64,000 nt of DNA from Candidatus Omnitrophota bacterium (GCA_030698625.1 JAUYMS010000019.1:1-64000), one strand, 5' to 3'. Counted from the first letter of the stretch, positions 8,837-22,500 are shown. Notes: generated from the letters alone by a model not told the origin. Numbers and translations: made by a program.

Positions 8837-10285
8837 ATGAGTCGACGTCTTCCCGTGAGAGAACAGATCAGCCGTCTTCCGATGAAGCCGGGCGTGTATC
8901 TGATGAAGTCCGCCGAGGCGAAAATTCTCTACATCGGAAAGGCGCGGTCTCTGCGCCAAAGGGTCCGTTCGTATCTCGTCAATAAGGGGCAGTTTCCGAA
9001 GATCACGGTGCTCATGGGCAAGGTGCGGGAAGTCGACTATGTCGAGACGTCTACGGAAGTGGATGCCTTACTTCTCGAAGCCCGCCTCATCCGCAAATAC
9101 CGCCCTCGATACAATCAAGAGCTTAAGGACGACAAAAGCTACCCCCTGTTGAAGATCACGGGAGACCGCTTTCCCCGCATCCACTTGTCGCGAAACCGCA
9201 AAGACAAAAAGGCCATTTATTACGGGCCCTTCACGGATGCGAAACTGTTGCGCGAAGCCATCACGTTGATCAACACTCTGTTCCCGCTCAGAAAATGCCG
9301 GCGTCTGCCCAAGACGGCCTGCTTGTATTACCATATCGGTCAATGCCTGGCGCCCTGCATCAAGCCGGAGATAAAGAGCGAGTACGATCGTCTGGTTGAT
9401 GAGGTGCGGGGATTTCTCGGTGCCGGCAAAAAAAGCTTTGTGGAGTATTTGGCTGACAGAATGCACCAGGCGGCCGCAGAATTGCGCTTCGAAGATGCCC
9501 AGTATTTCAAGGAGCAAATAGCCGCATTAGGCAAGTTGAAGAAGAAGAGGTTTTCGCTGAGGAAGGGAGAAGATGCGGGAATTGCACTGTCCGCAACTCT
9601 GGAGCTGAAGAAACAGCTTCTGATGGATAAACTCCCGGAAAAAATCGTGTGTTTTGATGTGTCTAATATTCAGGGCAGCGACGCGGTAGCATCGAAGGTG
9701 AGCTTCTACCGGGAGTTGCCCGACAAACTGGGTTACAGGCGGTACAAGATCAAGACAGTGAAGGGCATTAACGATTACGCCATGATCCAGGAAGCACTGA
9801 GTCGAATGCTTGCGGCTCTCAAAGAGGGTAGGGAAGCTTTTATCCCGGACGTGATCATGATTGACGGCGGCAAGGGTCATCTCGCGGCCGCGCAGGAAGT
9901 GCTGCGGGAGCAGGGATTTGAAAGTACGGAGCTTATCTCCCTGGCAAAGCGATTTGAGACTGTCTATCACTCGAAGACGAGCGGGGAGCTGCGCCTCGGC
10001 AAAAGCTCGCCCGGACAGCATTTGCTTCAGAAAATTCGCGACGAAGCACACCGGTTTGCGATTAGCTACCACCGCCTGCTAAAGCAAAAGTCGATTACCC
10101 GGTCTGTGCTCGATGATATTCCGGGTATTGGCACCGAACGCAGGCGCGTCTTGCAGCGGCATTTTGACTCTATGGATGAATTAAAACGGGCGGGGCTCGA
10201 TCAAATCGCAGGCCTGCCCGGAATGAATGCCCGTGCCGCCAAAGCCGTCTGGGAATTCCTCCACCCAGCCCAGACCGTGGCTTAA
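8837..10285 (+). CDS. uvrC: UvrABC excinuclease subunit C, short form (482 aa)
   Basis: Contains the GIY-YIG nuclease domain (residues about 10-90: PGVYLM, ILYIGKA, then the KYRPRYNQELKDDKSYP segment), a UVR motif near 200-225 (AAAELRFEDAQYFKEQI), the RNase H-like C-terminal nuclease (CFDVSNIQGSDAVAS, then DVIMIDGGKGHL and DEAHRFAISYHR) and a terminal helix-hairpin-helix (DDIPGIGTERRRVL). Most UvrC proteins are about 600 residues. Here about 100-130 residues between the UVR motif and the RNase H-like domain are missing, while both nuclease centres appear intact. The frame is open upstream into murJ, but ATG at 8837, 7 bases after the murJ stop, begins the conserved sequence. UvrC makes the dual incision in nucleotide excision repair. 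Confidence 0.93.
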   Translation: MSRRLPVREQISRLPMKPGVYLMKSAEAKILYIGKARSLRQRVRSYLVNKGQFPKITVLMGKVREVDYVETSTEVDALLLEARLIRKYRPRYNQELKDDKSYPLLKITGDRFPRIHLSRNRKDKKAIYYGPFTDAKLLREAITLINTLFPLRKCRRLPKTACLYYHIGQCLAPCIKPEIKSEYDRLVDEVRGFLGAGKKSFVEYLADRMHQAAAELRFEDAQYFKEQIAALGKLKKKRFSLRKGEDAGIALSATLELKKQLLMDKLPEKIVCFDVSNIQGSDAVASKVSFYRELPDKLGYRRYKIKTVKGINDYAMIQEALSRMLAALKEGREAFIPDVIMIDGGKGHLAAAQEVLREQGFESTELISLAKRFETVYHSKTSGELRLGKSSPGQHLLQKIRDEAHRFAISYHRLLKQKSITRSVLDDIPGIGTERRRVLQRHFDSMDELKRAGLDQIAGLPGMNARAAKAVWEFLHPAQTVA

Positions 10286-10328
10286 ATTTTGCATAAATAC
10301 CGGGCTTTTTCCCTCCTATATATGTAGG

Positions 10329-10368
10329 TGACTCCGGAGCCAAAGATTTTCCGCAGTTCTATGAGTCA
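10329..10368. repeat. Nested inverted repeat downstream of uvrC
   Basis: TGACTC (10329-10334) pairs with GAGTCA (10363-10368); inside it CGGA (10335-10338) pairs with TCCG (10350-10353), leaving a 9-base asymmetric bulge. No U-tract follows. It lies in the 186-base gap before the giant gene but upstream of that gene's promoter, so it would be in the uvrC 3' region. Function unknown; chance is possible. Confidence 0.3.
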
Positions 10369-10404
10369 ATCAATGTCAGGATATAGCCATAAATAGCCTT
10401 CATT

Positions 10405-10433
10405 TTGACCTCGACCAAGATAGATGCTACCTT
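10405..10433 (+). promoter_or_regulatory. Promoter of the giant gene
   Basis: TTGACC (10405-10410), 17-base spacer ending in TGC, and TACCTT (10428-10433). The start codon at 10472 is preceded by GGGAG, so this transcript has a normal short leader of about 30 bases. Confidence 0.55.
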
Positions 10434-10471
10434 CTTAAGATCTTTGTTAAACATTTTAATTATGGGAGTTT

Positions 10472-10588
10472 ATGGAAAAAATTAGCACCTTCAATTTCAT
10501 ACCGTTTAAGCGAAGCATCGCTGCTTTCGTGGCGCTCGCTTTATGTCTGACTCAGGTCTTTATCCCGTCGCCTGAGGCCATGGCTGCC
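10472..10588 (+). other. Signal peptide or anchor of the giant protein
   Basis: Residues 1-39: a polar N-terminus with FKR, a hydrophobic core AAFVALALCLTQVFI, then SPEAMAAE with an AMA-type cleavage site. It predicts Sec export of at least the first region, which conflicts with cytoplasmic-type domains later unless membrane spans bring them back. Confidence 0.7.
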
Positions 10589-13500
10589 GAGACCGTCGCC
10601 GACCGTATGGAGGTTGCGGCAATCTCTGCGGATAAAATTTCAGTTCCTCAGGAATTGGGTTATGTGACGGATCACTATACCGGCTCCCGAGAGAAGCTTG
10701 TTGTCTTCATGCAGGATGCTCACGCCAACGGCTCAGCTCAGGTATCGATCGCCGGTTTGATTTCGCACTTCCGTGAAACCTATGGCATTCAGACCGTGGC
10801 TCTCGAGGGCGTCGAGGGAGAACTCGACAGCACGCTCTTTCGCGCTTATCCAAATCGCCAAGCGTTGGAATCCGTGTTTAACGGGTACATGCAAGCAGGG
10901 GAACTATCGGGCGCTGCGGTTGCGAGTGTCCTCCAAAAAGACAGCGGGTCCTATATCGGTATCGAGGATTGGAAGCTGTATGAAGCGGGCGTCCGCTCCT
11001 ACTTGGAGGCGCAACGTTTGAGAGGCCCCTATGAGCACGAAGCAACGCTCCTGCGCGAAGGGCTCGAAGGGCTCAAGGCTCAAAAATTTTCACATGACGC
11101 TTTGCAGCTTGCCGGTCAATTGCGTCGTGCGGAGGGTCATCCCGGAGAACTCCTGAGTGTGATCAAGTTTCTTGCCGAGCGGCAGAGACCCGATCCTGAG
11201 ACATACCCCATCCTTTCAGCGCTTTATGCCAAGATTACGGCCGAAGAAATTCACGACGATTATTCTCTCGACCGCGAAATCCAGGAACTGGCCGCTCGCT
11301 TGAAGACGCATGTCCGCGCGGTGAAGGACGTTCGCATGTTTCACGGCAAGCTTCAAGCCTGGAAAACGGGAAGGCTGGATCGCGGCGGCTTTGCTCATTA
11401 CCTGAGCTCGATCTTGGAAGCGGCCGAAGTTCCCGATCTTTCCGCAAAACTGCAAAGGCTTATCGACGATCAGGATGTGCTCGACTCCACAAAGGGGCAG
11501 GGCTTCGCCGCGGAGTATGACGCCTTTGCGGATGCGGTGAAGGCCGCCGTTTACACGTCTGCGGTAGAGCAAGACCTCGACCGCATCGAGACGCGAATTC
11601 ATGCCGTCGAAAAACTGGGCTCCCTGGAGATCGCGCGTGCAGGCTGGGAGAACCTCGGAGTTCATGAGGTTCAGCCCGTGAAACTTCTGACTGAAGATGA
11701 CGACCTCCTGTCGTTTAGCGCAGGCGTTGACGCTTTTGTGACTCGACTGGCGGCAGACTTTCAGCCTTTTGTGCAGTTCTACGATATTGCCGTAGCGCGT
11801 GAGAAGGTTTTTAGTGACGAGCTCACGAGCCTGTTAAGCCGCGGGGATGAAGATAAGGTTCTTTTTCTCGGCGGAGGGTTTCATGCCGAAGGCATGATGG
11901 AGACACTTCGCGAACGCGGCATCTCGTATGTTCTCATTGCCCCAAAAATCTCCGAGGTACCCGAAGACTCGAGATATCAGAATCATATGCGGGGCCGCGT
12001 TTCGTGGTCGGAGTATTTCGAAGTGACTCACGGACGGGTGAATTTGTTTAACGCGTTCAGCCGCGCGGCAGTCGACCGTCTCTTAGGCGAGGATCCCTCA
12101 CGCGAGACTTTAAAGCACTGGAGAGACGGGATTATCCGGGCATTGACGCGAGAAAGTCGAGTCGGCCAGGCCTCGCGTTATACGCGTTTTCTTGATGAAG
12201 CCGTTTTGAGGCAGGCCAATCCCCAGGCGCTCGGAGAATTATCGGACAAGTGGCATGCCGAACTGGAAACGTTTATTCAAAAACTGCAGGTACTCGAGAG
12301 GCAAAACCAGATCACCGAGGCGAAGGTAGCGGAACTCTTAAATCATCCTACCAGCGTTGCCCCGGGGGCGAATGCGTCCCTGCGACCCGATGCGAGCCTC
12401 TTTCCGTTTCACACGGTGGTATCCGAAGCGGCTATTGCGACACAGCCGCAACAGGCTGCGCCTGTCATAGCCGATGCAGCAGCCGGTCGTTCGGAACTGC
12501 GTGCCGTATTTGGGAAACAAGAGCAAGATTGGAGTCTTATCGATACCCAAGTGACCTTGGCTGAAATCCTGGGACGAAATGCGGGTGTTGACCAGCTTAT
12601 TATCGTGGCAAATAACAGCGGTACGCTGGTGGAAGCGCGGGAGATCCCCATGGATAACGCTACCCTCGCCCGACTCTCTTACTTGCTGGGAGAAGAGGGT
12701 GTTCACTTGGTGGTAAACACCGGCGACCCCTATAAAGATCTTTCAGGTATTACGCATGCCGATTTGATTGCAAAGCTGAAAGCACCGGATAAAGCCGAAC
12801 AGCGCAAGCGGTACCATGTTATTGCACAAGGCGGAGCCATCGCCGCCGAGTTCGATGATAGCGGCGAATTGAAAACGAGGCAACGCGTCGAAGATTGGTC
12901 CCTGGAAGAACGCATCAGTTATGTCCGCGCACTGATTAACGTTTTCTACGAAGAGATCAAGAAGCGGCACTCCATCTGGAACGAGCTCCTGAGCGACATT
13001 GAAGATGCGCAAGTTGAAGCAGCCAGACGCGACACCCTAGCGAGGCTAGATGCGCACGAAAGGGAGGGGACCTGGAATCTTGCTCCCGAAGATACTGAAT
13101 TTCGTTTTAGCCTCGTCCCTGATTTTCTCCGGGACGCCATCGGATTGTCGCCTCTTGAGGTTCCTTTTATTCACGAAGAGGGCACTATGGTCAATGTGGA
13201 TCTCGACAGCCACTCCACTCTGCGCTCCAATGAATTTTTCCGGGATTTGGCTAAGGCCGCCCATGAGACGATCAGTAAGGCCACCGCAGTTTACACATCT
13301 TTCGGAGACCGTTGGATTAATCTCAGCCGCACAAATAAACTAAATGGGGTCAAAGAGACGATCGAAAATCAGGTGTTCCCGCAGTTGGACCGTAACAAGA
13401 AAACACTCGTTGTTGTCTTGGGCGATGCCGGCAACGACATTCCAACGCTCAGTCTGGATTTCCCGAATCATCCGAATGTGAAAGTCTTACCCATTTTTCT

Positions 13501-16500
13501 GAATCCTGATCCGGTCTTTGCGCCGCTCCTGCCCGATCATTCCTATGTCACCAAGCAGCCACGCTTAGAGGGCGCAGCTCCTGTTTTTCAGTACCTGGCT
13601 ACTTTACCAGGCAGCCCGGTACGCTTGGCGCCTGTTCTGTCTCTTGCTCGCTGGAAGGACGCTCGGCCCGGGCTGACTCGCCGCCAACGAGTCACAAGAA
13701 CCCTCTTGGCGGCATCCCTGATCGCTGTTCCCGCCGCCGCATTTATTATAGCCGCGTCATTGGCCGAAGCGATCACGATGCAAGTGCTTGGGCAGGCGCT
13801 CAATCTCGGCATTAAAGTGGGGTTTGCGTATGCAGTGATACTGGGAATAGTGGTTCTGGCTCGCGAGATGAGGATCCGCACGCCGGAGCCGGTGCGGAGG
13901 AATTACGGATTTTCTCTGAATCAGACGGATGCCGGCAAAGGACTGGAAAACATCATCAGGGAAACTCTCGGTCATGTCGATCTGACCCTGCCTGAAATCG
14001 TAAGGATCAAACTCGACCGCGACATCGTTTATGATCGCGATAGAGACAACGGCCTTACCTTGGCGGCGGTGTCGACGATCCGAGAAAGATCGAATGAACT
14101 GCAGAACTATCCCGAGAGCGGTCAGCGGCTCACGGTTACGTATGAGGAATCCCCGGATGTTGTCATTGAACGTGAAACGGTTTCGAGGACAGTGCCGTTG
14201 ACCATCGTGATCGGCAGTTGGAATGAACGGCTTATGGACATGCTGAGGAAGCGTTCCCGTATTTATCAACTGCGCGATCCAGAAAACAGCACTGCCGTTG
14301 AGTTGACAGTACAGCGCTTTGCCAATGAAAGCGGCCGAGTGGTGCTGGCCTATGACGAGGCTTATGCCGATAGCCCGGCCATCGCATTTTTAGAGAATTC
14401 CTTCCTGGCTTCGGCAAAGCAGGTCGGCCGGCTGGAGTATCCCGGCCACGAACTGCGTTTGCGCGAGTGGCGCACATCCGTAGGCCATCAGATTGACCGT
14501 AAACTCCGGCAGGCCTATCCCCAGGGCGAACTTGACATGTTGCGCTCCGAGTTGCGATTGGCAAAAGAGGTTATTTACCCCGGCATTAGAGCAGGGTTTC
14601 ACATAGCCCTTGACCAGGACGACGTATCGGGACGGGTGATCCGTGATCTTCAGGGAGCGGCACTCAGAAACGAAATCGTAGAGGCCGAGACGTTTATGTC
14701 GTCGGAAACCAAGTCGTTGCTCGGAAGCGTCAGGCTTCGATTAATCGAGCCCAGCATGCCCGCCGAGAGGGGCTTTGTGTATTTCCGCAATCGCGGAAGT
14801 TATCAAGTCACCTATACGCCGGAGGCTGAAAATGACATCTATATTCCCGTTGCCTTGTGGAATTGGGCGTTGGCCAATCCGCATGCGTTGGCCGCTCTGC
14901 TGCAGCGGAATATTTATTACTCGACGGCAGACGCTGTATCTGAAAAAGTCGCAGCAGCGGCAGAGCGTGAAGCCGATCCGGACGGTCAGCTTCGCAAAAT
15001 GATTGACCGCTTGATCAGGCATGCCGAACGGGAAGTTTACAAGTCGGAAAAGGTCTGGAAAGGTGTCCCGAATTTTTTTCGAGGTCCGGTTGCATTTGCG
15101 CTCAAGATTGTTCTGCCTGTCGTGAAAGCGATGGATTTTATAGCCTGGGCGGCCCTGAGCATCTTTCTTGTGCCCGGCGCCGGAATTGTCAACCTCCTAC
15201 TTTATGGTGTGGCCTTATTGGCGCACTTGGTGACGGGCGAGACGATTATTGCAAGACAGGTTCGTGCGCCGAGCCGTTCGGGGCTTGATCTGCAGCAGTG
15301 GTTGAGAATCCATCTTGGGTTTGGAGCAGAAACTCGCACAGAAAACGTCCGAGCGGTCCTACGTGACCGCGATCGCGGCCGCTACCCCATTTTAATAAAA
15401 GCACTTCTCGACGAAGAGGCCGTCGTACGCCGAGCGGCAGCCGAGGCGGTCGGTGAACTGAATTTGGCGGGTGCGCGCTTCATATTACGGCGCGTGGCGG
15501 CCAACGACAGGCATCCGCTTGTACGCAGCACAGCTGCCGAAGCGCTGGTTAAGTTAAAAACGGCTTCTAGGCCAAAGCCGGTAAATTTAAACCGGCCGGC
15601 GGCGAGGTCCGAGCTTCGCAACGTGCCGAGTCAGGTGCGGGGTTGGTTTCGCGCTAATCTCGATGAATTAAGAAACGCTTATGAGGAACATAAAGTGCTC
15701 GGCATTGTAGAGCTTCTCGGCCGTGAGATCGAGCGTGCGAGAACAATCAGCGTGACCCTGTTTACGTTGGTGATTCTACCGGTAACACTTGCAAGCTTCT
15801 TCGCTTTGGGAGTTCCTCTTTCATTTCTTTTTGGGCATGAAGTTGCACACGCGGTAGTTCATGGTTTTTTTATCACCGTTTTCATTCAGGCGTGGGCCTA
15901 TATTCTGCGAGCAATCGGCAAGATCAAGGAGCGGAGTTACGACCTGCGCACCGCTGAGGGCAGGCAAAACAGTGCCAAACTGGCGGGAAATTTGCTCCTG
16001 GCCGGCGTGGCCGTTACCGGTGTACTGCTATCCGGTCTCCCGATTCATATACGCCTGATCTTGAAAAGCGCACTGCATGTTTTTCTGGCAACCCTGCACA
16101 CCTTCGGTCTCGCTCCTGATACCTCGCTCACAAGTTCCGACGCAAGGCGCCTTGCAGCCAAAGAGGGCGCAAGTATCAGCATGGTGTTCAGTGCGGGCCT
16201 TATCGACCTGAGTTTTATCTTTCTGGCCGGCTTCGGCTGGGGCTTCGTGAACTTTTACGAAATCTTGAAGCACAATTATGCCAGCCGTCCCGATCGCGCG
16301 GCGAAATCTCGATTGGAGGCTTTGCTGTGGCGGACCGAAGACATCTCGATGAATGCCATGGAGTCGGTCATTGATTTTGTGGGCAATGTCGTTGCACGGT
16401 CTCTTACCTGGGTTGCCAACAGGGCCACGAGCTCTGTCGGGCTAATCACGATAAGCGCTTTTGCTTTCACACTTCTCACTTATGGTTTTACGGCCGCCTT

Positions 16501-19500
16501 GATTGCGGCTGTTGTCGTTGCTTTGGGCACGAGCGCTTTGGTGTTCGCCACTCTTAGGCAGTTCGGCCGCATTAACCCTATGTTGCGAATCCTCGGCCAT
16601 CAATACGCCTACAATTCGATTTTGCCGCCGGTTGCCTATGGCTTACTCCGGCTGCCCATACTGGTCCGTGACGGGATTAACCGCCTGGTCGGTTTTTCGC
16701 TAGCTGCCATAACGGGAGGGTATCGCCGTTTTCAGGATGCCCGCTCTGTGTTCCGCAGGCGTTTCAGGGCAGCGAAACAGATAACGGCTTTCTACGCTCT
16801 GAGCATTATCCTGGAAGCCGGTGTCCGTGAATTCAGGAAGCCAAATCCGGACACCATCGTGATCGCAAAAAAGTTTCTTCAAGGTGAGACCGAGGCAGTA
16901 TATCGCCAGCGTTCCGAACTGCGTACGGATCAGGATGCCGTTGATCCTATGGATGTTGGTTTCGAGCCGCCTGCGGGCGAAATTGAAACACTTGAGCTGA
17001 CGCGTAGTGCCGTCATTGCCATGGTTCCGCAACTCGTCCTGGCTTTTGAAGCCATGAAGGCCAGGGGACTTGAGATCCGGGCTTTTGGTGGAGCGGTGCG
17101 CGGACTTGCCTTTGCGACGCAGTTTGACTACCCGTTGCCTATATCCGAACTCGATATTGGTGTGCCCGTACAAGCTATCATGGGTGACCAGTTTGACGAC
17201 ATGATGGCTGCCGAACGTGACTATGAAGAGTTAGTGTCTCGACGTGAGCGCAAAATGGGGCATCCGATCGAGCATTTGCAATTCCACGAGACGCCTGAAT
17301 TCAACATGGGGTTTGTTTTGCGCGAGAGCCTGGAATGGTCCATTTCGAAGTTCTGGCTGGAGTATGAATCCGATCGAAAGCGCTACCTTCTCAAAGGGAA
17401 ACAGGACTGGGTTGACGATTTGAGGAATAAGCGCCTGCGTCTTGTCGGGAACCAGTTTCTCGAATTCGATCGCTTACCGAAACTCTTGGATCAGGCACTG
17501 CAATACCTACGGCTGGGTTTTGTCATCGATGAGGAAAGCCTAAAAGCCATTGAGCAAGCGGCTGCGGATTCCAAGGAAGTACGGTATGAGGCGATACGGA
17601 AAGAGATCACAGAAAAGCTCGCGGATGTCCGTTTACGAATGGAGAGTGTCACCGCTGACGCAGAACCGTCCCAAGTCTTATCGGAATTTTATCCAAAAGC
17701 GAACGTCGTTCGCGATTGGGCCTTTTCCGGCCCGAGTGAGGATGACCGCCGCCGGCTTGTCGAGTTGCGCCGCGAATATCTCACGACGCGCTATGGATCG
17801 GAGGGGGCTCTTGATCGCTATAAGAACGGCGGTTCTCGATACGAGGGATTTTATCACCGGGGCAACGAATGGTTGTTAAAGGCCCCCAAAAAGGGTGCGT
17901 TACTTCCGAGTATGGTTGGAGACATCGCTCTGGGTGCCGAAATCGGCGGGGGCATTTTTGCACCTTACTTTACAGTTAGTCATGATGTCCTTACGCACCA
18001 CGGTTTAGATGTTACGCCCGAGGGAGAGATTGATGGGTCGCGTGAATGGATGGTTCAGAAAGTCGCCTTTTCTCTGAAGGCCCTTTTCTACTACCTGAAG
18101 GAGCAATGGAATGGGTCGGCCGACGAGGAACGCCGGGCGCAGATTGCAGCCGACGTTCAGCTGCTTTTTCAGGAGTGGCGCCGTTTGGTCTACCGCGGCT
18201 GGGCCCTGGGCATTCTGCTTTCGGACCCGACGATCGCGAACGCGGGCCTCACCGCAGAAGGGGATGTGCTTCACATCGGCGTGTCGTTTGATCAGACTTG
18301 GATGCGCTTTTTTAAAGGCTCCACGAGCGCTGCGGACCTGGCCAATAATGCCAACCGTAATTGGCTGACTCAGCTGTTTGGCTCGGAATTGGCCCGGGAG
18401 TGGTACGGCCCCGGACTTGACGGCTTCTTTTTTGACGTGCTCTGGCCGAGTGAGGGCGGAGGAACTGCCAGCCGCGCCGTCGCCGAAGATAATCGCGCAC
18501 CGGTTTTCGGCCCGGGCGAAGAAGAGGAGGTCCGTGCTGCCTTTCTCGCCTCAGTGAAGGACCGCTCCGAACTGCGGAGCGATAACAGGACTGAAACCAT
18601 TTACGACCGCCTGGAGAGGAAGGAACAACAGGCTCGTGAAATCTTGAGGGCTCAATATCCCGGGGACCTCGTTCTCGAAGATTTTTTTAGAAACTTCTTT
18701 GCGGGTTTCAGTGTGGGGCATTTGCTATCCAATACCGTAACTGCCGAGCGGCTTGCACATGAGATCTCACTGCTTTACGAGATGTTCATCGAATACATAG
18801 CCGGTGATGCACCCGAATATTTCATGAGCGTTAAAGCCTTTAATCCGGACGAGATCCATGAACTGCCTGGAGACGCCGATTTCACGACCATTCTCGTCAT
18901 GGCCCAAAACCGAAAACATCTTCACTCGGATGTCGAAGAAGCCGTCGAGGATTTCGGAGTACGTGTCATCGAGCGGCATCAGTACACTATTTTTAATCCC
19001 AACACACAGGCCGAGGTCAGTGTATTTGCCATCGAAGTCGAACATAAAGAGCGCAAGGGGAAACTGAGCTCTACAGAAAGAGACTCTGTGCGTACAGCGA
19101 TTGAGGGGGTTCTACTCAACACCATGAAGCATGGGCACGAAGAGGTTCGCCTAGCGGGTTCCTCGAAACTCAAGCATGCCATTAAGCAGGCGACGGCAGC
19201 GCCGCTCAGAACGCCCACCGATAAGATCGAGGATGTCGCACTGGATATCTATGCCGAATTGCGCGGTACCGACGATATCAATAACCCGGAAAAGGTGCTC
19301 GAAATTCTAAATCGTGACCTCAAAAGATTTAACGAAGCAATCAAAAACATCCTGCGTAAACTGGAGTTTTTGCCGAAGACGCTCGGTGTCGAACCTGAGC
19401 AGGTGAAACCCATCCGTGAGTATCTCGAAGCCTTGCAGACTGAGACGTTGCAGCTTGCCCTGATTCCCCGCATCAGCGTGAAGCAGCACCGGCAGGATGC

Positions 19501-22500
19501 ACTCAGTATCTTCCTCCACATCGTACAGAAAGAGGTCGATGAAGCGATGACTTCCGACGACAGTATCTCAAGGCGCGGCCTAACGCTCGCGCAGGTACGG
19601 TTCGTCGAGGCGGCGGTCTATGACGAGATGCAGAAAAGTTTCAGCTACTTGGACATGACCCGCCATCACAGCGAGGAAGCGCAGTTAAGGGAAGCCGAAG
19701 CGCAGGTGCGGCGCTTTAAAGAGGCCTTGGCCCGTGCGCTCAGTGGCGATAGGGGAGAGTCCATCGAAGCGTCCCTGGAGAATCTGGAGGCTATCCTCGA
19801 TGGCAGCGGACTGGATGACGAAATCAGCGGGATTGCCGGTGTTAAAGGGGCGATCGCCGATGTGGCGAGGGACGTTATACGCCGCATAGGGATTAACGAA
19901 GGAGGCGGAATGTCGGCCGCGCCTATTGTTGAGTGGAACGAAGGGCAGGAACCGGGACAAGCCCTTCAACAGATCAACCCTAAGGCCGAATACGCAATTA
20001 TCCAGGCCGTGATCCCGTATGTCGAGGCAGCTGAACGGAATTTATCCGAGGCGAAGGGCGGCATGGCAAAAAAGGCCGCCCGCGAAGATCGCGCCCGCGC
20101 TCACGAACTGCGAACAATATTTGACGATGCTGCGGCGATGCTTGTCGCCTCAAACGGCTATGATGCGATTGATTCCCTGGGCACCATCAATGAGAAACAG
20201 CCCGTTGTGTTGTTCGCCCACGGTAATCTCAACCCCTTTAAACTGAAGCGGCTTTTCCTGCGTTATAATATTGTCGCGATCGTCGCTAACAAGGGAACGG
20301 TAGGGTCGCATTGGGTCTTCGTAGCCGAGCAGCGGGCCAAAGCGGTACCTGTCCTCTTTTTGGATAGCGGCGAGACCGATGTCACCGGCGATACGATTTT
20401 CGGTCACGAAGTCATTGTCGACGGAGGCGGTACTCTGATCCTCGATCCTTCGGAGGACACTAAAGAAGAATACAAACCCAAGATCGAAAAAGTGGAAAAC
20501 TATGCAGTTGTAGCACGCGCGCTGGCCCAACGACGGACGGGCATCTCGGTCGCCGCAAATGCCGATACTCCCGAAGAAGTCGAAAACGCTGTCGAGAACG
20601 GCGCAGAGCATATCGGATTGGTCCGGACGGAGTATCTCTTTGGTATGGATAACCGCCCCCTCCGTGAGTTCCTTCGGGCTTATGTAGCAGGCAGTGAAGA
20701 TCTTGAAGCTAAACGGCAAGCGCTTGTCGACGAGTTCGAAGGCACTTTTCGCGAATTGGCACTCAGCGCTCAGGGCCGTGAAGTGACGATTCGTATGTAC
20801 GACTTCGCCAATCCCGATACGGACAGCAAAACGGCGGAATTAGTCCTCAATCAATACAACCCGGATAAAAAATACGGCCCCGCCTACTATAAAACCCCAA
20901 TCGGCCGGGCCCTGCTCGAAATCGAGAACGAAGCCGCGCTGCGCGCCAATGCCCGTTTGGATAAGCCTACGATCAAAGTGCTGTTCCCGCTCTTTCGACA
21001 CCCCGTAGACCTCGCACGGTATCTCGAGATAGAAGACAAATATGTTGCGGATGGGGGCCTTAGAGACCTGTCGATGATGCAGATTTATAAGCTGTCAAAG
21101 CTTTATCGTGCGGATGCTGAATTCATGGATAGGGTCTTCAACGATGTGAAGAAGCGTCTTCTTGAGCCGGAAGGCGGCAAGCCCGCCCCAATTGCCGATG
21201 CCGCTAAGCAGACGAAGGTGAAAGGGACAAAGGAAGGTATTATGCTGGAAATGATCGAGGGTATCTCATTGCTCAATATATTGGTGGACCTCTTTGATTT
21301 TATCAGTATCGGTACCAATGATTTAACGGTCAGTCTCTTCCGGTCGTACGGGATCACGCGTGACGGCAATCGTTATCTGAGCCAGATAGTCAGCACTCAT
21401 CTGAATCCCGTGGTCCTGCGCGCCATTGCCTATATTGCCGGCCAGGCAAAGAGCGCCGGCGTCTCCTGTAGTGTCTGCGGTACCTTGGGCGGTTTTGAAC
21501 AGTTTCTTCCCTTCGCGATCGGGCTCGATAATCTGGCACTCAGTGTGTCGTTGGGGCTGATCCCCGAGTTAAAGCACGAAATTAGGGGCCTCGAAAAGGC
21601 CGACGCCGAAATCTTCCGGGAGCTTTACCCGGACGGCGAGAAATATGACCATTCCTCTTTCAATGATGAACTCGAGAAAGCGGCAGTGAAACTCGCCGAA
21701 GCTATTCTCGCGGGTAACGAAGACTTCGCTATGGATAAAGCAGCCGCGGAAGTGATCGAACGGGTGCGCCAGGCGCAGCAGGAGAGCACCGAATTCCATG
21801 AGACGCTCACGGCGGTTTTGGACGGTAACTTTGAAGATACCGCGGAAAGTGAGGACGAATACACTGTAGAAATGGACCGGAGATCGACAGCCGGACAAAC
21901 CGGGGAACACGTGACGCGTACTCTCGATGTCATGGTGGGTCTCACAGGCGTGCATTTCCTGCCCGTGCAAGCATTTAGGCCGTTCATTAAAGAGGGCATG
22001 ACGGCGGTCTTGAATCGGCGTTCCTTTCGCGGCATAGGCGAAGCGACCTTCGATCTTAAAACGGTGAAAGCACTGGATGTTCTAAGCAACCGAACGCCCG
22101 GTTATCACATTATGGAACTTGCGGTTACGGGAGACTCAGGTGATGTGGATGAATTTGTCAATGCCGTGTTGAGATGGAGGGATCACAGGGCAGACGGCGA
22201 GTTGTTTCTTGCCGCGGAATTCGTGCGAGGGGAATATACGCTGCGGGGTGAACTGCCGGCCGAGGCATTTGCTGCCGTTTTGGCGGACCAACCGGATTAT
22301 AAGGATTTTACGGCGAAGCTTGAGGTGCCGGAAGCAGATGGCGGTCAGTATCTTGAGCCGGTGGATCTCCGGGATGCGGCTAAGGTTGCGGGGTTGAACC
22401 TGCAACCCGGGACGCTATTAACGTTTTATCTCCGCGGCGAGAATGCCGAGAGCGTTCTCGGTAAACTGGAGGCCGCCGCAGGCGACAGCCTTGAACCCGT

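Noticed and set aside
10286-10404. Possible riboswitch in the gap before the giant gene
   Set aside because: The nested inverted repeat is upstream of the likely promoter (10405-10433) and matches no riboswitch consensus I know.
20108-20119. AHELR at the giant protein resembling the RSELR motif
   Set aside because: Only partially matching, inside a charged helix; not counted among the eight exact copies.
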